From: Paenibacillus_AB hodogayensis
GTDB lineage: Bacteria; Bacillota; Bacilli; Paenibacillales; NBRC-103111
Assembly: GCF_039536325.1 (NCBI RefSeq)
Contig: NZ_BAAAYO010000010.1
Span: 248,001-312,000 of the forward strand
Length of the DNA stretch: 64,000 nt
Direction of reading: 5' to 3'
Part shown: positions 16,963 to 25,425 of the stretch, one piece after another
How positions within the stretch are numbered: position 1 is the stretch's first letter
Layout: every line of letters starts with the position of its first letter
The notes under the pieces: model-generated
What the model was told of the DNA's origin: nothing
Databases searched by the model: none
The model's input: the letters and a program-made list of their open reading frames with translations, nothing else
Position numbers and translations under genes: made by a program

Positions 16963-19515
16963 TTACTCCCCGGGTTTCCGGATAATTTCCGCTCCTTCGA
17001 CGTGCTTACGGCTCATCAACTTTTTTAGTTTGCGGTTTTGCTTGGTCTCGAGCACAATGTCCATATCGTAATCGTCGGGGTACAGTTCTTTTTTGGGAAT
17101 GTAGAGGCTCAGCCTCTTTTTGTTGATCTTGCATTTTTGCTTGTGAATCAGAACCCCAACCATGCCACGAGAATCTTCAAGTTCACAGACAATACCGGTG
17201 GTGCCCAGATAAGCGATCCGCACGCTGTCCCCAACCTCAAAGCGCTTCCTTCCGCTCTCTTCCTCCGTATCGCCCGTTGAAGCTCCTCTAGCACTCTCCG
17301 CTCTACCATTCTTGACCCGGTCCTGCTTGCCTGCAGCAGTTCCCCGGGCATCAACCGTTCCGCCGTGATTGTCACTCTCCTGCCTCCGCTCGCCCGCAGC
17401 AACACCCCGGGCATCAACCGTTCCGCCGTGATTGTCACTCTCCTGCCTCCGCTCGCCCGCAGCAACACCCCGGACATCAACCGCTCCGCCGTGATTGTCA
17501 CTCTCCTGCCTCCGCTCGCCTGCAGCAACACCCTGGGCATCACCCCTTCCGTCGGAGTCATCACTCCCCTGCCTTGGCACGCCCGCAGCAACACCCCGGA
17601 CATCAACCGCTCCACCGTGATTGTCACTCTCCTGCCTCGGCTCGTTGGCGAAAGCACCCCTTATCGTTTCCGTTCTATCACCAACCATCCGGTCCGTCTC
17701 AAGATCGCCCGCAGAAGTCATACCGCTCTGCGCGTCCTCCCTATCCCGCTCTCCCGCTGACGCTGCTCCGTCCTCCGCATCCGCACTGTCGAGTTCGACG
17801 CCGTCCGTTTGCAGCGCAGCCAAACGTTCGAAGCCGCCTGACCCGGCCTCCTTGTTATTTTCAATAAGCCTCGCCGCCGTTCCCTCTACCAACGCCGCGC
17901 CGCTGCCGGAAGCGAGATCGCCCCCGCGAGCCGCCGCTAAAGCCTGAGCGTGAGACGAGGAGGCTGGCGAACCGGTGCGTTCGGCTGAAGCTGCCGCTCC
18001 CAGCTGTCGGGAACGGACGATGAGCGTATCGGGAATGCCGAACTTCTTGGCGATGAGCAGCGCGTAGCTCTCCCCCGCTTCTCCGATGCGCAGCCGGTAA
18101 AGCGGCTGCAGCGTATCCGCATCAAACTCCATCCGCGCGTTCTCGAATCCTTTCGTCGATGCCGCGAAGTGCTTGATTTCGTTAAAATGCGTGGTAGCGA
18201 CGACGGTAGCACCCTGCTCGTGCAGCGCCTCCAAAAGGGCGATAGACAACCCGACGCCTTCGCCGGGATCGGTCCCCCCGGCCAGCTCGTCAAGCAGCAC
18301 CAAAGTAGAGTCGTCGGCTGTCCGTAAAATCTCCGCCATATGGCGAATGTGCGCGGAGAACGTACTTAACGACTGCTCGATGCTTTGCCCGTCTCCGATA
18401 TCGGCGGCGACCCCGGCGAACACCGACAGCTCGCTGCCCTCGCCAACCGGCACCAACAAGCCCGACTGAACCATCAATACGAGCAGCCCGACCGTCTTTA
18501 GGGCGACGGTTTTACCTCCGGTGTTAGGTCCGGTAATGATAAGCGACCGGTACGCGTTCCCTATGGCGAAATCCAGCGGCACCATCGCCGAGCCGAGCAG
18601 CGGGTGCACCGCCCGGTGGAGCCTGATCTCGCCGCGGTCGTTTAAAGCGACGTTGCGGCCGCCGATCGCCATGGCATATTTGGCTTTGGCGAAAAGAAAA
18701 TCGTAAGTGCCGATCGTATCGACATTCGTTTGCAGCTCGTACGCCACCTTCTCGACCCATTCGGTCAGCCCGGCCAGCACCTTGGCCTCTTCCCTAGCCT
18801 CATCGCCGCGAAGCTCAGCCAACTCGTGCTGCAAATGGGCGATTTCCTGCGGCTGTACGTAGACCGTCTGCCCGCTGGACGATTCGTCCAACACGCTGCC
18901 CGTAATGAGCTTGCGGAACTCCTTCTTGATCGGCAAGACGTACCGGTCCGAACGAACGCTGTACAGTTGCTCCTGCATGATGGAACGGTGCCGGTTCATC
19001 AGACTGTCCATGCGGCTTTTGATCTTTTCCGAGGTGGCGGCCATTTTACGACGTATTTTCATCAAATCCCGGCTTGCCCCGTCATCGATCCGGCCGTTGC
19101 GGATGCACCGGTCGATCTCCTGTTTCACCGGCTCCAAATCATGCATCGATTGGGCGTAAGCGGCGACGCGAGGGGCTATGCGCAGCTTGGCCGCCATATA
19201 AGCGCGAAGCTGTCCGCAGCCGTGCAGAAACTGCCGAATATGGACGAAGTCGTCCTCATGAAAAACGTAGCCGGTGCCGAGCAAATCTAGCACGGTTTCG
19301 ATGCCGGTCAGCGACGGGATCGGAACGCTGGCGCCGGAGCCGAGCAAGCCGAGCGCTTCCGCTGTCTGGTCGAGCGCATCCCGCGCAGCCCGTACGTTCA
19401 AGGACGGGCTCAAGCTTTCCGCCTGCCTTCGACCCAAATAAGAGACGGCGTATTCCGTCACCTTGCGCTTGATGTCCGGGTAGTCCAAACGCTGCAAAGT
19501 CATATCATTCATCAT
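16963..19515 (-). CDS. MutS2-like ATPase without a recognisable Smr domain, with C-terminal tandem repeats
   Basis: An 850-residue MutS-family ATPase. N-terminal lever/helical region is at about 1-320. Walker A GPNTGGKT is at 329-336, the STFSAH signature at 384-389, and Walker B LVLLDE at 405-410 followed by LAGGTDP. MutS2 proteins bind branched DNA or collided ribosomes, and typical ones end in an Smr nuclease domain. Here no Smr motif is visible; residues 510-755 are low complexity. That stretch contains five copies of a 21-residue unit (624-728), then a KOW-like VGDSVRIAYLGTTGIV segment (about 762-777) and a basic tail. The ATG at 19515 follows AGGGAGAG. Upstream lie a structured RNA and two terminators. 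Exact function uncertain. Confidence 0.85.
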   Translation of the reverse strand: MMNDMTLQRLDYPDIKRKVTEYAVSYLGRRQAESLSPSLNVRAARDALDQTAEALGLLGSGASVPIPSLTGIETVLDLLGTGYVFHEDDFVHIRQFLHGCGQLRAYMAAKLRIAPRVAAYAQSMHDLEPVKQEIDRCIRNGRIDDGASRDLMKIRRKMAATSEKIKSRMDSLMNRHRSIMQEQLYSVRSDRYVLPIKKEFRKLITGSVLDESSSGQTVYVQPQEIAHLQHELAELRGDEAREEAKVLAGLTEWVEKVAYELQTNVDTIGTYDFLFAKAKYAMAIGGRNVALNDRGEIRLHRAVHPLLGSAMVPLDFAIGNAYRSLIITGPNTGGKTVALKTVGLLVLMVQSGLLVPVGEGSELSVFAGVAADIGDGQSIEQSLSTFSAHIRHMAEILRTADDSTLVLLDELAGGTDPGEGVGLSIALLEALHEQGATVVATTHFNEIKHFAASTKGFENARMEFDADTLQPLYRLRIGEAGESYALLIAKKFGIPDTLIVRSRQLGAAASAERTGSPASSSHAQALAAARGGDLASGSGAALVEGTAARLIENNKEAGSGGFERLAALQTDGVELDSADAEDGAASAGERDREDAQSGMTSAGDLETDRMVGDRTETIRGAFANEPRQESDNHGGAVDVRGVAAGVPRQGSDDSDGRGDAQGVAAGERRQESDNHGGAVDVRGVAAGERRQESDNHGGTVDARGVAAGERRQESDNHGGTVDARGTAAGKQDRVKNGRAESARGASTGDTEEESGRKRFEVGDSVRIAYLGTTGIVCELEDSRGMVGVLIHKQKCKINKKRLSLYIPKKELYPDDYDMDIVLETKQNRKLKKLMSRKHVEGAEIIRKPGE
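17332..17646. repeat. 63-bp coding tandem repeat inside the MutS2-like gene
   Basis: Five in-frame copies of a 63-bp unit encoding a Glu/Arg/Asp/Gly-rich 21-mer (core GERRQESDNHGG). Three copies are nearly identical in DNA, which suggests recent slippage or recombination. Confidence 0.85.
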
Positions 19516-19573
19516 ATCGTGTATCTCTCCCTGTTTTCATTTTTTCCATACCGCATTTCGTGCAAAAAAAAGA

Positions 19574-19608
19574 AAGGCAAAGAATGAGCACATCTCATTC
19601 CTTGCCTT
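19574..19608 (-). terminator. Rho-independent terminator upstream of the MutS2-like gene
   Basis: On the minus strand AAGGCAA-GAATGAG-type stem followed by TTTCTTTTTTTT (19571-19564). It is the second of two terminators ahead of the gene. Confidence 0.75.
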
Positions 19609-19639
19609 CCGTATTCCGGTTTCCGCGCAGGCCGAAAAT

Positions 19640-19868
19640 AAAAAAACGTGCTGAACGACAGCACGGATTTCGGCGCACAGAAACTGGAGTTCCCGGGCTT
19701 TGGTCTGATATCCGCTGTTCTTAACTCAAATCCGGAGACAAGCGGCAGGCATCACGAAATAAAACGTCTCTATCGAGCGTTTTTGAAGCCAAGCCTGAAC
19801 AAGTCTCGCTATGGAATTTGTTAGTTAAGAACCTTCACCGACATCAAAATCTCTCCCAGTACAATAAT
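19640..19868 (-). ncRNA. Putative structured small RNA or leader (rod-like fold)
   Basis: A near-consensus minus-strand promoter is followed by about 230 nt ending in a CGTGCTG-AACGA-CAGCACG hairpin (19647-19665) and a T7 run. A closing helix GTTCTTAACT (19832-19823) pairs perfectly with AGTTAAGAAC (19726-19717), continued by CAAAT/ATTTG. Further in, GAGAC/GTCTC, AGGC/GCCT and AAAACG/CGTTTT pairs extend it into one rod with internal loops, reminiscent of 6S RNA architecture. GGATTTG can alternatively pair with AAATCC next to the terminator, so a regulated leader for the MutS2-like gene is also possible. I recognise no known riboswitch motif. Confidence 0.5.
19647..19665 (-). terminator. Terminator of the putative small RNA
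   Basis: A 7-bp stem with a 5-nt loop followed on the minus strand by seven T. Confidence 0.8.
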
Positions 19869-19874
19869 ACCCCG

Positions 19875-19903
19875 ATTATATACCCGCCATCACCCTGCGT
19901 CAA
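19875..19903 (-). promoter_or_regulatory. Strong promoter for the structured RNA
   Basis: TTGACG (19903-19898), a 17-bp spacer, TATAAT (19880-19875) on the minus strand. No protein gene follows within 350 bp, which supports an RNA product or long leader. Confidence 0.75.
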
Positions 19904-20043
19904 GCAGGATAAGCTCTGCTTTGTACGGATGTCTGAGCAGCAAGGCAGTCCTTCTCGGAATGAAATGGGTTCCCAATATTCGTTCAACTTATATAGATGG
20001 CGACGATGGCCAAAAAGCGATAAAGTGGAAGGGAAATATTCGC
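19904..20043. other. Intergenic, nothing recognised
   Basis: AT-rich spacer between the minus-strand RNA promoter and the MerR promoter. Short open frames here lack ribosome sites. Confidence 0.4.
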
Positions 20044-20075
20044 TTGACCTTGACACCAATGTCAAGGTTTATACT
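20044..20075 (+). promoter_or_regulatory. MerR-type promoter and operator
   Basis: TTGACC (20044-20049) and TATACT (20070-20075) are separated by an over-long 20-bp spacer that contains a perfect CCTTGACA-CCAA-TGTCAAGG palindrome (20048-20067). An over-long spacer bearing the dyad is the signature of MerR-family activation. Confidence 0.85.
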
Positions 20076-20127
20076 GGGAGTGCGGCATGGAACGACCGAC
20101 CGCGATTCCCGAAAGGTGCGGTATACG

Positions 20128-20538
20128 ATGAAAATCGGAGAGCTTGCCCATCGGACCGGCGTCAGCCTGCGTTCGCTGCGCTACTATGAACAGCAAAAAC
20201 TCATCTCCCCTATCCGGGCCGACAACGGCTACCGGGAGTATAGCCCGTTTGCTGTTGAACAGGTGGAGACGATCAAGTTTTATTTGAACATGGGCTTCTC
20301 CACGGAGCAAATCGGCGGATTTTTAAACTGTGTGCTGCAAAACAAGGAATCGTTCTGCCGGGACGTGTTGCCCGTATACGAAAGCAAAATCGCCGAGCTG
20401 GACGAACAAATCCGCCTGCTTGGCCGGATTCGCTCGAATTTGCACGAGCGGGTTCAAGCGATTCTCGAGGAACGGCGGATCTCGCCGGGAATCCCTATAG
20501 AAGGAGCGATGGACGATGGCAATCACGATGACCGATAG
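20128..20538 (+). CDS. MerR family transcriptional regulator
   Basis: A 136-residue regulator with the N-terminal MerR winged helix (KIGELAHRTGVSLRSLRYYEQQKLISPIR), followed by a coiled-coil dimerisation helix (about residues 75-120). There is one Cys in the effector half region (NCVLQ) and a second (FCRDVLP), but no clear metal-binding loop. The start at 20128 follows AAAGGTG and gives the canonical MKIGE start. It is preceded by its own MerR-type operator and overlaps the thioredoxin gene by 23 bp, so it probably controls itself and the thioredoxin, perhaps in thiol or aldehyde stress. Confidence 0.92.
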   Translation: MKIGELAHRTGVSLRSLRYYEQQKLISPIRADNGYREYSPFAVEQVETIKFYLNMGFSTEQIGGFLNCVLQNKESFCRDVLPVYESKIAELDEQIRLLGRIRSNLHERVQAILEERRISPGIPIEGAMDDGNHDDR

Positions 20539-20836
20539 CAATTGGACGCAAATCGTCAACGAGCGCGACTGCGTGCTCGTCGATTTCGACAGTCCGTATT
20601 GCGGGCCTTGCCGGGCGGCCGCGCCGGCTCTGGAGCAGTTGGAGCTCGAGCTGGGCGACCGGCTCGCAGTAGCGAAGATGAACGTGGACGATCACCCCGG
20701 ACTGGCGGGTAAGCTAGGCATCATGGGCGTTCCGACATTCGTGCTGTTCCGCGATGGCGAGCCCGTCAACAAAACGGTCGGCTTCCGCTCGCAGGCTGCG
20801 CTGATCGGCTCTGTCCGAGGATGGCTGGAATCGTAA
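20516..20836 (+). CDS. Thioredoxin-like protein
   Basis: A 106-residue thioredoxin-fold protein with the YCGPCR active site (Cys29, Cys32), the cis-proline GVPTFVLFRDGEPV, and a normal length. The usual WCGPC tryptophan is tyrosine here. AAGGAG (20501-20506) sits 9 bases before the ATG. It overlaps the MerR gene and must be cotranscribed with it. It is a cytoplasmic disulfide reductase probably dedicated to a stress response. Confidence 0.9.
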   Translation: MAITMTDSNWTQIVNERDCVLVDFDSPYCGPCRAAAPALEQLELELGDRLAVAKMNVDDHPGLAGKLGIMGVPTFVLFRDGEPVNKTVGFRSQAALIGSVRGWLES

Positions 20837-20838
20837 AA

Positions 20839-20930
20839 CAAGAAGGTCCGCGGCGAACGCGACACTGCAAGCAGGCAAGGCGGTTCTACCCCGGACAGGA
20901 CGGGGCGGGCCGTCTTTCTTGCTTTTTTGG
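20839..20930 (+). terminator. Terminator after thioredoxin
   Basis: A CCCCG-GACAGGA-CGGGG hairpin (20889-20905) within a longer AAGAAGGTCCGC / GCGGGCCGTCTTTCTT pairing, followed by a T-run at 20933-20938. Confidence 0.5.
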
Positions 20931-20953
20931 GGTACTATGAAAAGTTAGCACTT

Positions 20954-20981
20954 TGGTTCAATTTCGCCATAGAGTACAATA
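20954..20981 (+). promoter_or_regulatory. Promoter of the DUF2157 gene
   Basis: TTGGTT and TACAAT with a 16-bp spacer, about 100 bp ahead of the start. Confidence 0.4.
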
Positions 20982-21080
20982 CATAAGAGAGGACTTATCG
21001 ATAAAATGCGCTGCCTGTCGCAAACGAAGCGCCGTCCAAGCTAGGTCAGATCAGTCGCTAGCGCTAAAGGGGGATTACCC

Positions 21081-23321
21081 GTGAAAACAAAAACGATTGG
21101 CTTTAATGTAGGGTATGCGCTGGGCAGCAGCTCGCTGCTTGCCGCTCTCGTCTATTTTTTCGCCTCCAACTGGGGTTATCTGGAACGGTGGCAAAAGCTG
21201 GCGCCCATGACGGCGCTCATCGTCGTCCTGTACGGCTTGCATGTGTGGCTGTCGTTCCGCCCGAACCGGCTGTTCCTTAGCCGCCTGTCCTTGTTGAGCT
21301 GCTGCCTCGCCTTCGGAATCGGCCTGGCCCTCGTCGGACAAACCTACAACTCGCACGCCGACAGCTATAGCCTGTTCGCAGTCTGGTTTCTTGCCGCTGC
21401 CGCCTTGTCGGTCGTCGTGCGCTGGCAGCCGTTCTACGTGCTGGCTTACGCGCTCGCCCATGCGACGTACTTTCTTTATTTTTTTCCGACAGTGGGCGGG
21501 AGCGATTACAGCGAGGGTACGGTTGTCGGCATTATGGCGGTGATGGCCGCGGCCAACGGGCTTATTTTCGGAATCATCCAAGCGAAACGGCTGCATTCGC
21601 CCGCCATCGGCTTTTTATCGTATTCGATGCTAATGGGAAGCGCCGTAGCCATGTCCAATTCCTTTCAGTTCGAGGCTTATTTCGGCTGGTTCGACGCGGC
21701 CGCGGTTATTCTGGGGGCCTACTTTACGATGCGCTTCATCCGTTCGGCCAATCAGCCGTATTTGCTGTGGAATGGCCTGCTTGCCGCCGCTTTTCTCGTT
21801 ATGAAATACGTTGAGCTGCTCGTCTATTTCGACGGCTTGGAAACGTTTTTTGTCACCGGCTTGTTCTTCGTGGCGCTTTTCATCTGGGGCGGAGCCAAGT
21901 GGATTCAATATATTAAATCGCTCTCCCCTGCGGACGATTCGCCGGAAGCCGGGATGGAAACGGAGCAGGGACAAGGGCAGGGCCAGGAAAGCAAACCGCG
22001 GAACGGAGCGGCCCGCTCCATGATCGTCCGGGCGCTTTCGATTGTCATTATCGTCGTGGGCACGATCGTCGGCTCGATTACGCTGCTGGGCTTCGTCCTG
22101 CTCGTCACCGAATTCGAAGACCCGGAGTACGCGTTGACCGTATTTGGCCTGCTTGCTTCCCTCGGCATGCTGGCCGCCCGCAAGCTGAATCCGATTTTCC
22201 GCTATACGGTAATGGCGATCGGGTTGTGCATAGGCGCAGGAACGGCCGTAGCGGCCGAATTCCATTGGCTGCTGCTCGCATACGCAGCCATTGCCGCCGC
22301 CGCTTTCCTGTTCGGGGCCGGCTTGGCGGAGCGGTTGATGTGGTTTGCCGTAACGACGGCTATAGTCGGGGTATGGCTGGAGTTTACCCTGGACGGCGAG
22401 ACGACGAACGTGCTGACGATATTGACCGCGGCCATGCCGGTCGTCTGGCTGCTGCATCGCCTGACGGCGGATACCGGGCTGCGGACGGCGCTGCGGCTGA
22501 GCGGCTACTACGGATTTTTGACGCTGTTCTTCATCCTCACGTTTCAAGCCGGCCGATACGCCTATGACGGAGCGTATTTCTTCATCGTACTGGCGTGTAT
22601 CGCCATCGCCCATCGCCGCGGCGACTTGTGGGCGTTCCGGATCGCTTTGGCTTTCTGGTCGTTGTTTCTGATGTGGAAATATTACGACACCGCCTGGAAG
22701 CTGCTGCACAAATCGTGGAGTTTGGCGCTTATCGGCTGCCTGATCATGATCGGCGCTTATGCGCTGGAGCGGAAATACTTGAAAACCGTCGAGCCGGTTC
22801 CGGCCGAAGCCCGCTCGCGCAGCCGGATGTTATGGATCGCGGCGACCGTGCTGGCCGCCTTGCTGATCGTCACCCTGCAGATCGGACGCAGCGAAACGAT
22901 TATCGCCCGCGGCGAGACGATTTACTTGGAGCTGCAGCCGCGCGATCCGCGCTCGATGCTGCAAGGAGACTACGTCGAGCTGCGCTATACCGCCGCATCG
23001 CTGCCGGAAGTACTCAAGGAGCGGCTGGAGAAGCAGTTGGCCGATGGCGCGAAAGTAACCGTCGTCCTGACCCGCACTCCGTCCGGGCTATCCGTCTTCA
23101 AACAGCTGCGAGAGGACGGCTATGTCCTTCTCCCCGGCGAATCGATCATGAACGGCAAATGGCGGTGGAACCGGATCGAGTACGGCATCGAGACGTTTTT
23201 TGTTCCTGAGGGAACCGGCATTGAGACGGAACGCGCAGCCAAGTACGCCGAGGTCAAAGTCGGCGCGAACGGCAACGCACTGCTGATCCGGCTGCTTCCC
23301 GAGCTGCCCGCAGCCAGTTAA
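21081..23321 (+). CDS. DUF2157 / GDYXXLXY domain membrane protein
   Basis: A 746-residue polytopic membrane protein. An N-terminal DUF2157-like region (about 1-150) starts with a GYALGSSSLLAALVYFFASNW helix. A long series of hydrophobic helices follows, then a soluble C-terminal part (about 590-746) with LELQPRDPRSMLQGDYVELRY, which is the GDYXXLXY family signature. The two domains are usually on neighbouring genes; here they are one chain. The start is GTG at 21081 after AAAGGGGGA. A Gln/Gly-rich loop (about 293-306) interrupts the helices. The function of both families is unknown. Confidence 0.85.
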   Translation: MKTKTIGFNVGYALGSSSLLAALVYFFASNWGYLERWQKLAPMTALIVVLYGLHVWLSFRPNRLFLSRLSLLSCCLAFGIGLALVGQTYNSHADSYSLFAVWFLAAAALSVVVRWQPFYVLAYALAHATYFLYFFPTVGGSDYSEGTVVGIMAVMAAANGLIFGIIQAKRLHSPAIGFLSYSMLMGSAVAMSNSFQFEAYFGWFDAAAVILGAYFTMRFIRSANQPYLLWNGLLAAAFLVMKYVELLVYFDGLETFFVTGLFFVALFIWGGAKWIQYIKSLSPADDSPEAGMETEQGQGQGQESKPRNGAARSMIVRALSIVIIVVGTIVGSITLLGFVLLVTEFEDPEYALTVFGLLASLGMLAARKLNPIFRYTVMAIGLCIGAGTAVAAEFHWLLLAYAAIAAAAFLFGAGLAERLMWFAVTTAIVGVWLEFTLDGETTNVLTILTAAMPVVWLLHRLTADTGLRTALRLSGYYGFLTLFFILTFQAGRYAYDGAYFFIVLACIAIAHRRGDLWAFRIALAFWSLFLMWKYYDTAWKLLHKSWSLALIGCLIMIGAYALERKYLKTVEPVPAEARSRSRMLWIAATVLAALLIVTLQIGRSETIIARGETIYLELQPRDPRSMLQGDYVELRYTAASLPEVLKERLEKQLADGAKVTVVLTRTPSGLSVFKQLREDGYVLLPGESIMNGKWRWNRIEYGIETFFVPEGTGIETERAAKYAEVKVGANGNALLIRLLPELPAAS

Positions 23322-23344
23322 AGTTGCCGACTACGCTGCGCGTC

Positions 23345-24022
23345 TCAAGCGTAAGCGGCAAATACCGCGAATTCATTGTATTTGTATACGCAGTCGGCTT
23401 CCGCAAAGCCCGCAGCGCGCAGCCATTCGAGCTGCTCGGCAACCGGCGCGTTCACGTCGAGCTCTCTTCTGGCTTTCGAAGACGCGATCGCTTCCGCGGG
23501 CAACCCGCTGCCGGCGACCGATGCTTCCCAGCGTTCCTTGAACCGCCTGTCGAACGCCCCGTTCGTTCCCGACGCTTGGTCCGCATTGACGAACATGCCG
23601 CCCGGCGCCAGCAGGCCGCGTATTTTGGCGAACAAAGCTTGTTTGTCCGGATGTGGTAAATGATGGATGGACAAGGACGAGATGACAAGATCGTAGCTTT
23701 CGCCAAAATCGTATTGGGTATAATCCGCTACGATGCATGTCACGCTCGGGTCGTCTCGGAAGCGGCTGCGTGCCGACTCGATCATATTGGGGCTCAGATC
23801 GATGAGCGTAAACATCCCTTCGGGATATTTGCGTTTCGCCAGACTGGCGAACAGCCCGGTCCCCGCTCCGAGGTCAAGGATGCGGGGCGCGCTTTTGTCC
23901 GTCTCCGCCCATGATACCGCCATCCCGTAGAAATCGTCATAGCAGGGAATCAGCCCGGATCGCTCTCCGTCATAGCGGGCCGCCGCCTCGTTGAACTGCC
24001 GTTTGACCGAATCGTTCGTCAT
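23345..24022 (-). CDS. Class I SAM-dependent methyltransferase
   Basis: A 225-residue methyltransferase with motif I LDLGAGTG (49-56), the acidic end of strand 2 (FTLIDLSPNMIESA), and the post-motif LVISSLSIHHLPHPDK. The pattern resembles small-molecule methyltransferases of the UbiE/YcgJ kind. GGAGGACG precedes the ATG at 24022, and a TATACT (24059-24054) may be its -10. It stands alone between two plus-strand genes. Substrate unknown. Confidence 0.88.
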   Translation of the reverse strand: MTNDSVKRQFNEAAARYDGERSGLIPCYDDFYGMAVSWAETDKSAPRILDLGAGTGLFASLAKRKYPEGMFTLIDLSPNMIESARSRFRDDPSVTCIVADYTQYDFGESYDLVISSLSIHHLPHPDKQALFAKIRGLLAPGGMFVNADQASGTNGAFDRRFKERWEASVAGSGLPAEAIASSKARRELDVNAPVAEQLEWLRAAGFAEADCVYKYNEFAVFAAYA

Positions 24023-24172
24023 GGTGATCGTCCTCCTTCTGGTTTGAGCTTAAGTATAGCGGTGCAAACCAAAAGAATGGAAATACCGGAATCATATGAT
24101 CCCGATAGGAGAAGCCTATAGCTGGCGGAACACGGATTGTAAATCGCTTTGTTGCGCCGGCCAAGTTTCCGG

Positions 24173-24201
24173 TTGCGGTCTCCCAAGGGGCGCGTTATGA
24201 T
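24173..24201 (+). promoter_or_regulatory. Promoter of the aldo-keto reductase gene
   Basis: TTGCGG and TATGAT with a 17-bp spacer, about 35 bp ahead of the coding start. Confidence 0.6.
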
Positions 24202-24237
24202 GAGGAAGAACCGTACGAAAAAGGAGCTGACACGGCA

Positions 24238-25242
24238 ATGACCTATTTCCCAGCCGAAAGCCGCTATGCCGATATGAAATACAACCGGTGCGGCCGTTCC
24301 GGCCTGAAGCTGCCCGCCATATCCCTCGGATTGTGGCATAACTTCGGCGGCGTCGATGTTTTGGAAAATATGCGGGCCATGCTGCGCCGCTCGTTCGACC
24401 TCGGCATCACCCATTTCGATTTGGCGAACAATTACGGGCCTCCTCCGGGGAGCGCCGAGGAACATTTCGGCAGCATCCTGAAATCCGACTTTGCCGGGCA
24501 TCGCGACGAGCTGGTCATTTCCACCAAAGCGGGCTATTACATGTGGCCGGGCCCATACGGAGAGTGGGGCTCGCGCAAATATTTGATTTCCAGCCTCGAT
24601 CAAAGCCTGAAGCGGATGGGAGTCGACTATGTGGATATTTTTTATTCGCACCGTCCCGATCCGGAAACGCCTCTCGAGGAAACGATGCTTGCCCTGGATC
24701 AGATCGTCCGCCAAGGAAAAGCGCTCTATGTCGGCATCTCCTCCTATAACGCCGAGCAGACTGCTCAGGCGGCGGCCATTCTGAACAAGCTGGGCACGCC
24801 TCTGCTTATTCACCAGCCGTCCTACTCGATGCTCAACCGCTGGATCGAGAACGGTCTGCAGGATGTGCTCGACGAATCGGGAGTCGGCTCGATCGCCTTC
24901 TGTCCGTTGGCCCAAGGACTGCTGACCAACCGCTACATATCCGGCATTCCAGAGGATTCGCGGGTGGCCAAATCAAGCGTATTTTTGAAAGCGAACGATT
25001 TGACCGAGGAAAAGCTGGCCAAAATCAACGCGCTGCACCGGATCGCCGAGCAGCGTGGGCAATCTTTGGCGCAAATGGCGCTGGCCTGGGTGCTGCGCGG
25101 CGGACGAGTCACTTCGGCGCTGATCGGTGCGAGCCGCGTCAGACAGATCGAGGAAAACGTCGGCGCCTTGAATAACCTCGAATTCAGCGCGGAGGAGCTC
25201 GACGCGATCGATACGATATTGAACGGAACGGAACCGGCCTAA
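24238..25242 (+). CDS. Aldo-keto reductase (YghZ / AKR14 type)
   Basis: A 334-residue NADPH-dependent reductase. The AKR tetrad is visible as Asp61 and Tyr66 (HFDLANNYGPPPG), Lys97 (STKAGY) and His138 (YSHRPDP). The GYYMWPGPYGEWGS insert and the PLAQGLLTNRY segment match the YghZ group, which reduces L-glyceraldehyde 3-phosphate and methylglyoxal. AAGGAG precedes the ATG. It is a single-gene unit with its own promoter and a terminator behind it. Confidence 0.9.
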   Translation: MTYFPAESRYADMKYNRCGRSGLKLPAISLGLWHNFGGVDVLENMRAMLRRSFDLGITHFDLANNYGPPPGSAEEHFGSILKSDFAGHRDELVISTKAGYYMWPGPYGEWGSRKYLISSLDQSLKRMGVDYVDIFYSHRPDPETPLEETMLALDQIVRQGKALYVGISSYNAEQTAQAAAILNKLGTPLLIHQPSYSMLNRWIENGLQDVLDESGVGSIAFCPLAQGLLTNRYISGIPEDSRVAKSSVFLKANDLTEEKLAKINALHRIAEQRGQSLAQMALAWVLRGGRVTSALIGASRVRQIEENVGALNNLEFSAEELDAIDTILNGTEPA

Positions 25243-25290
25243 TCACCAGAACATTTACCCGAATTGCTCCAAATTTGCATACAAATGACC

Positions 25291-25336
25291 AAAAACGCGA
25301 AAATGCGGCGTCTTCTGCCGTTGTTTCGCGTTTTTT
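25291..25336. terminator. Rho-independent terminator
   Basis: AAAAACGCGAAA / TTTCGCGTTTTTT with an inner GGC/GCC pairing, between the reductase and the prohibitin-like gene. Confidence 0.85.
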
Positions 25337-25425
25337 ATGCGATTTTCGTGTTTTTTTGAAACCGCACCCGTTATTGTGCGTATAGTTAGATGTGCCACAT
25401 GATCAAAATAGAAAGGAACATGTGT

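Noticed and set aside
19844..20065. 73-codon minus-strand frame overlapping the MerR promoter
   Set aside because: No ribosome site, and it overlaps two well-formed promoters on opposite strands.
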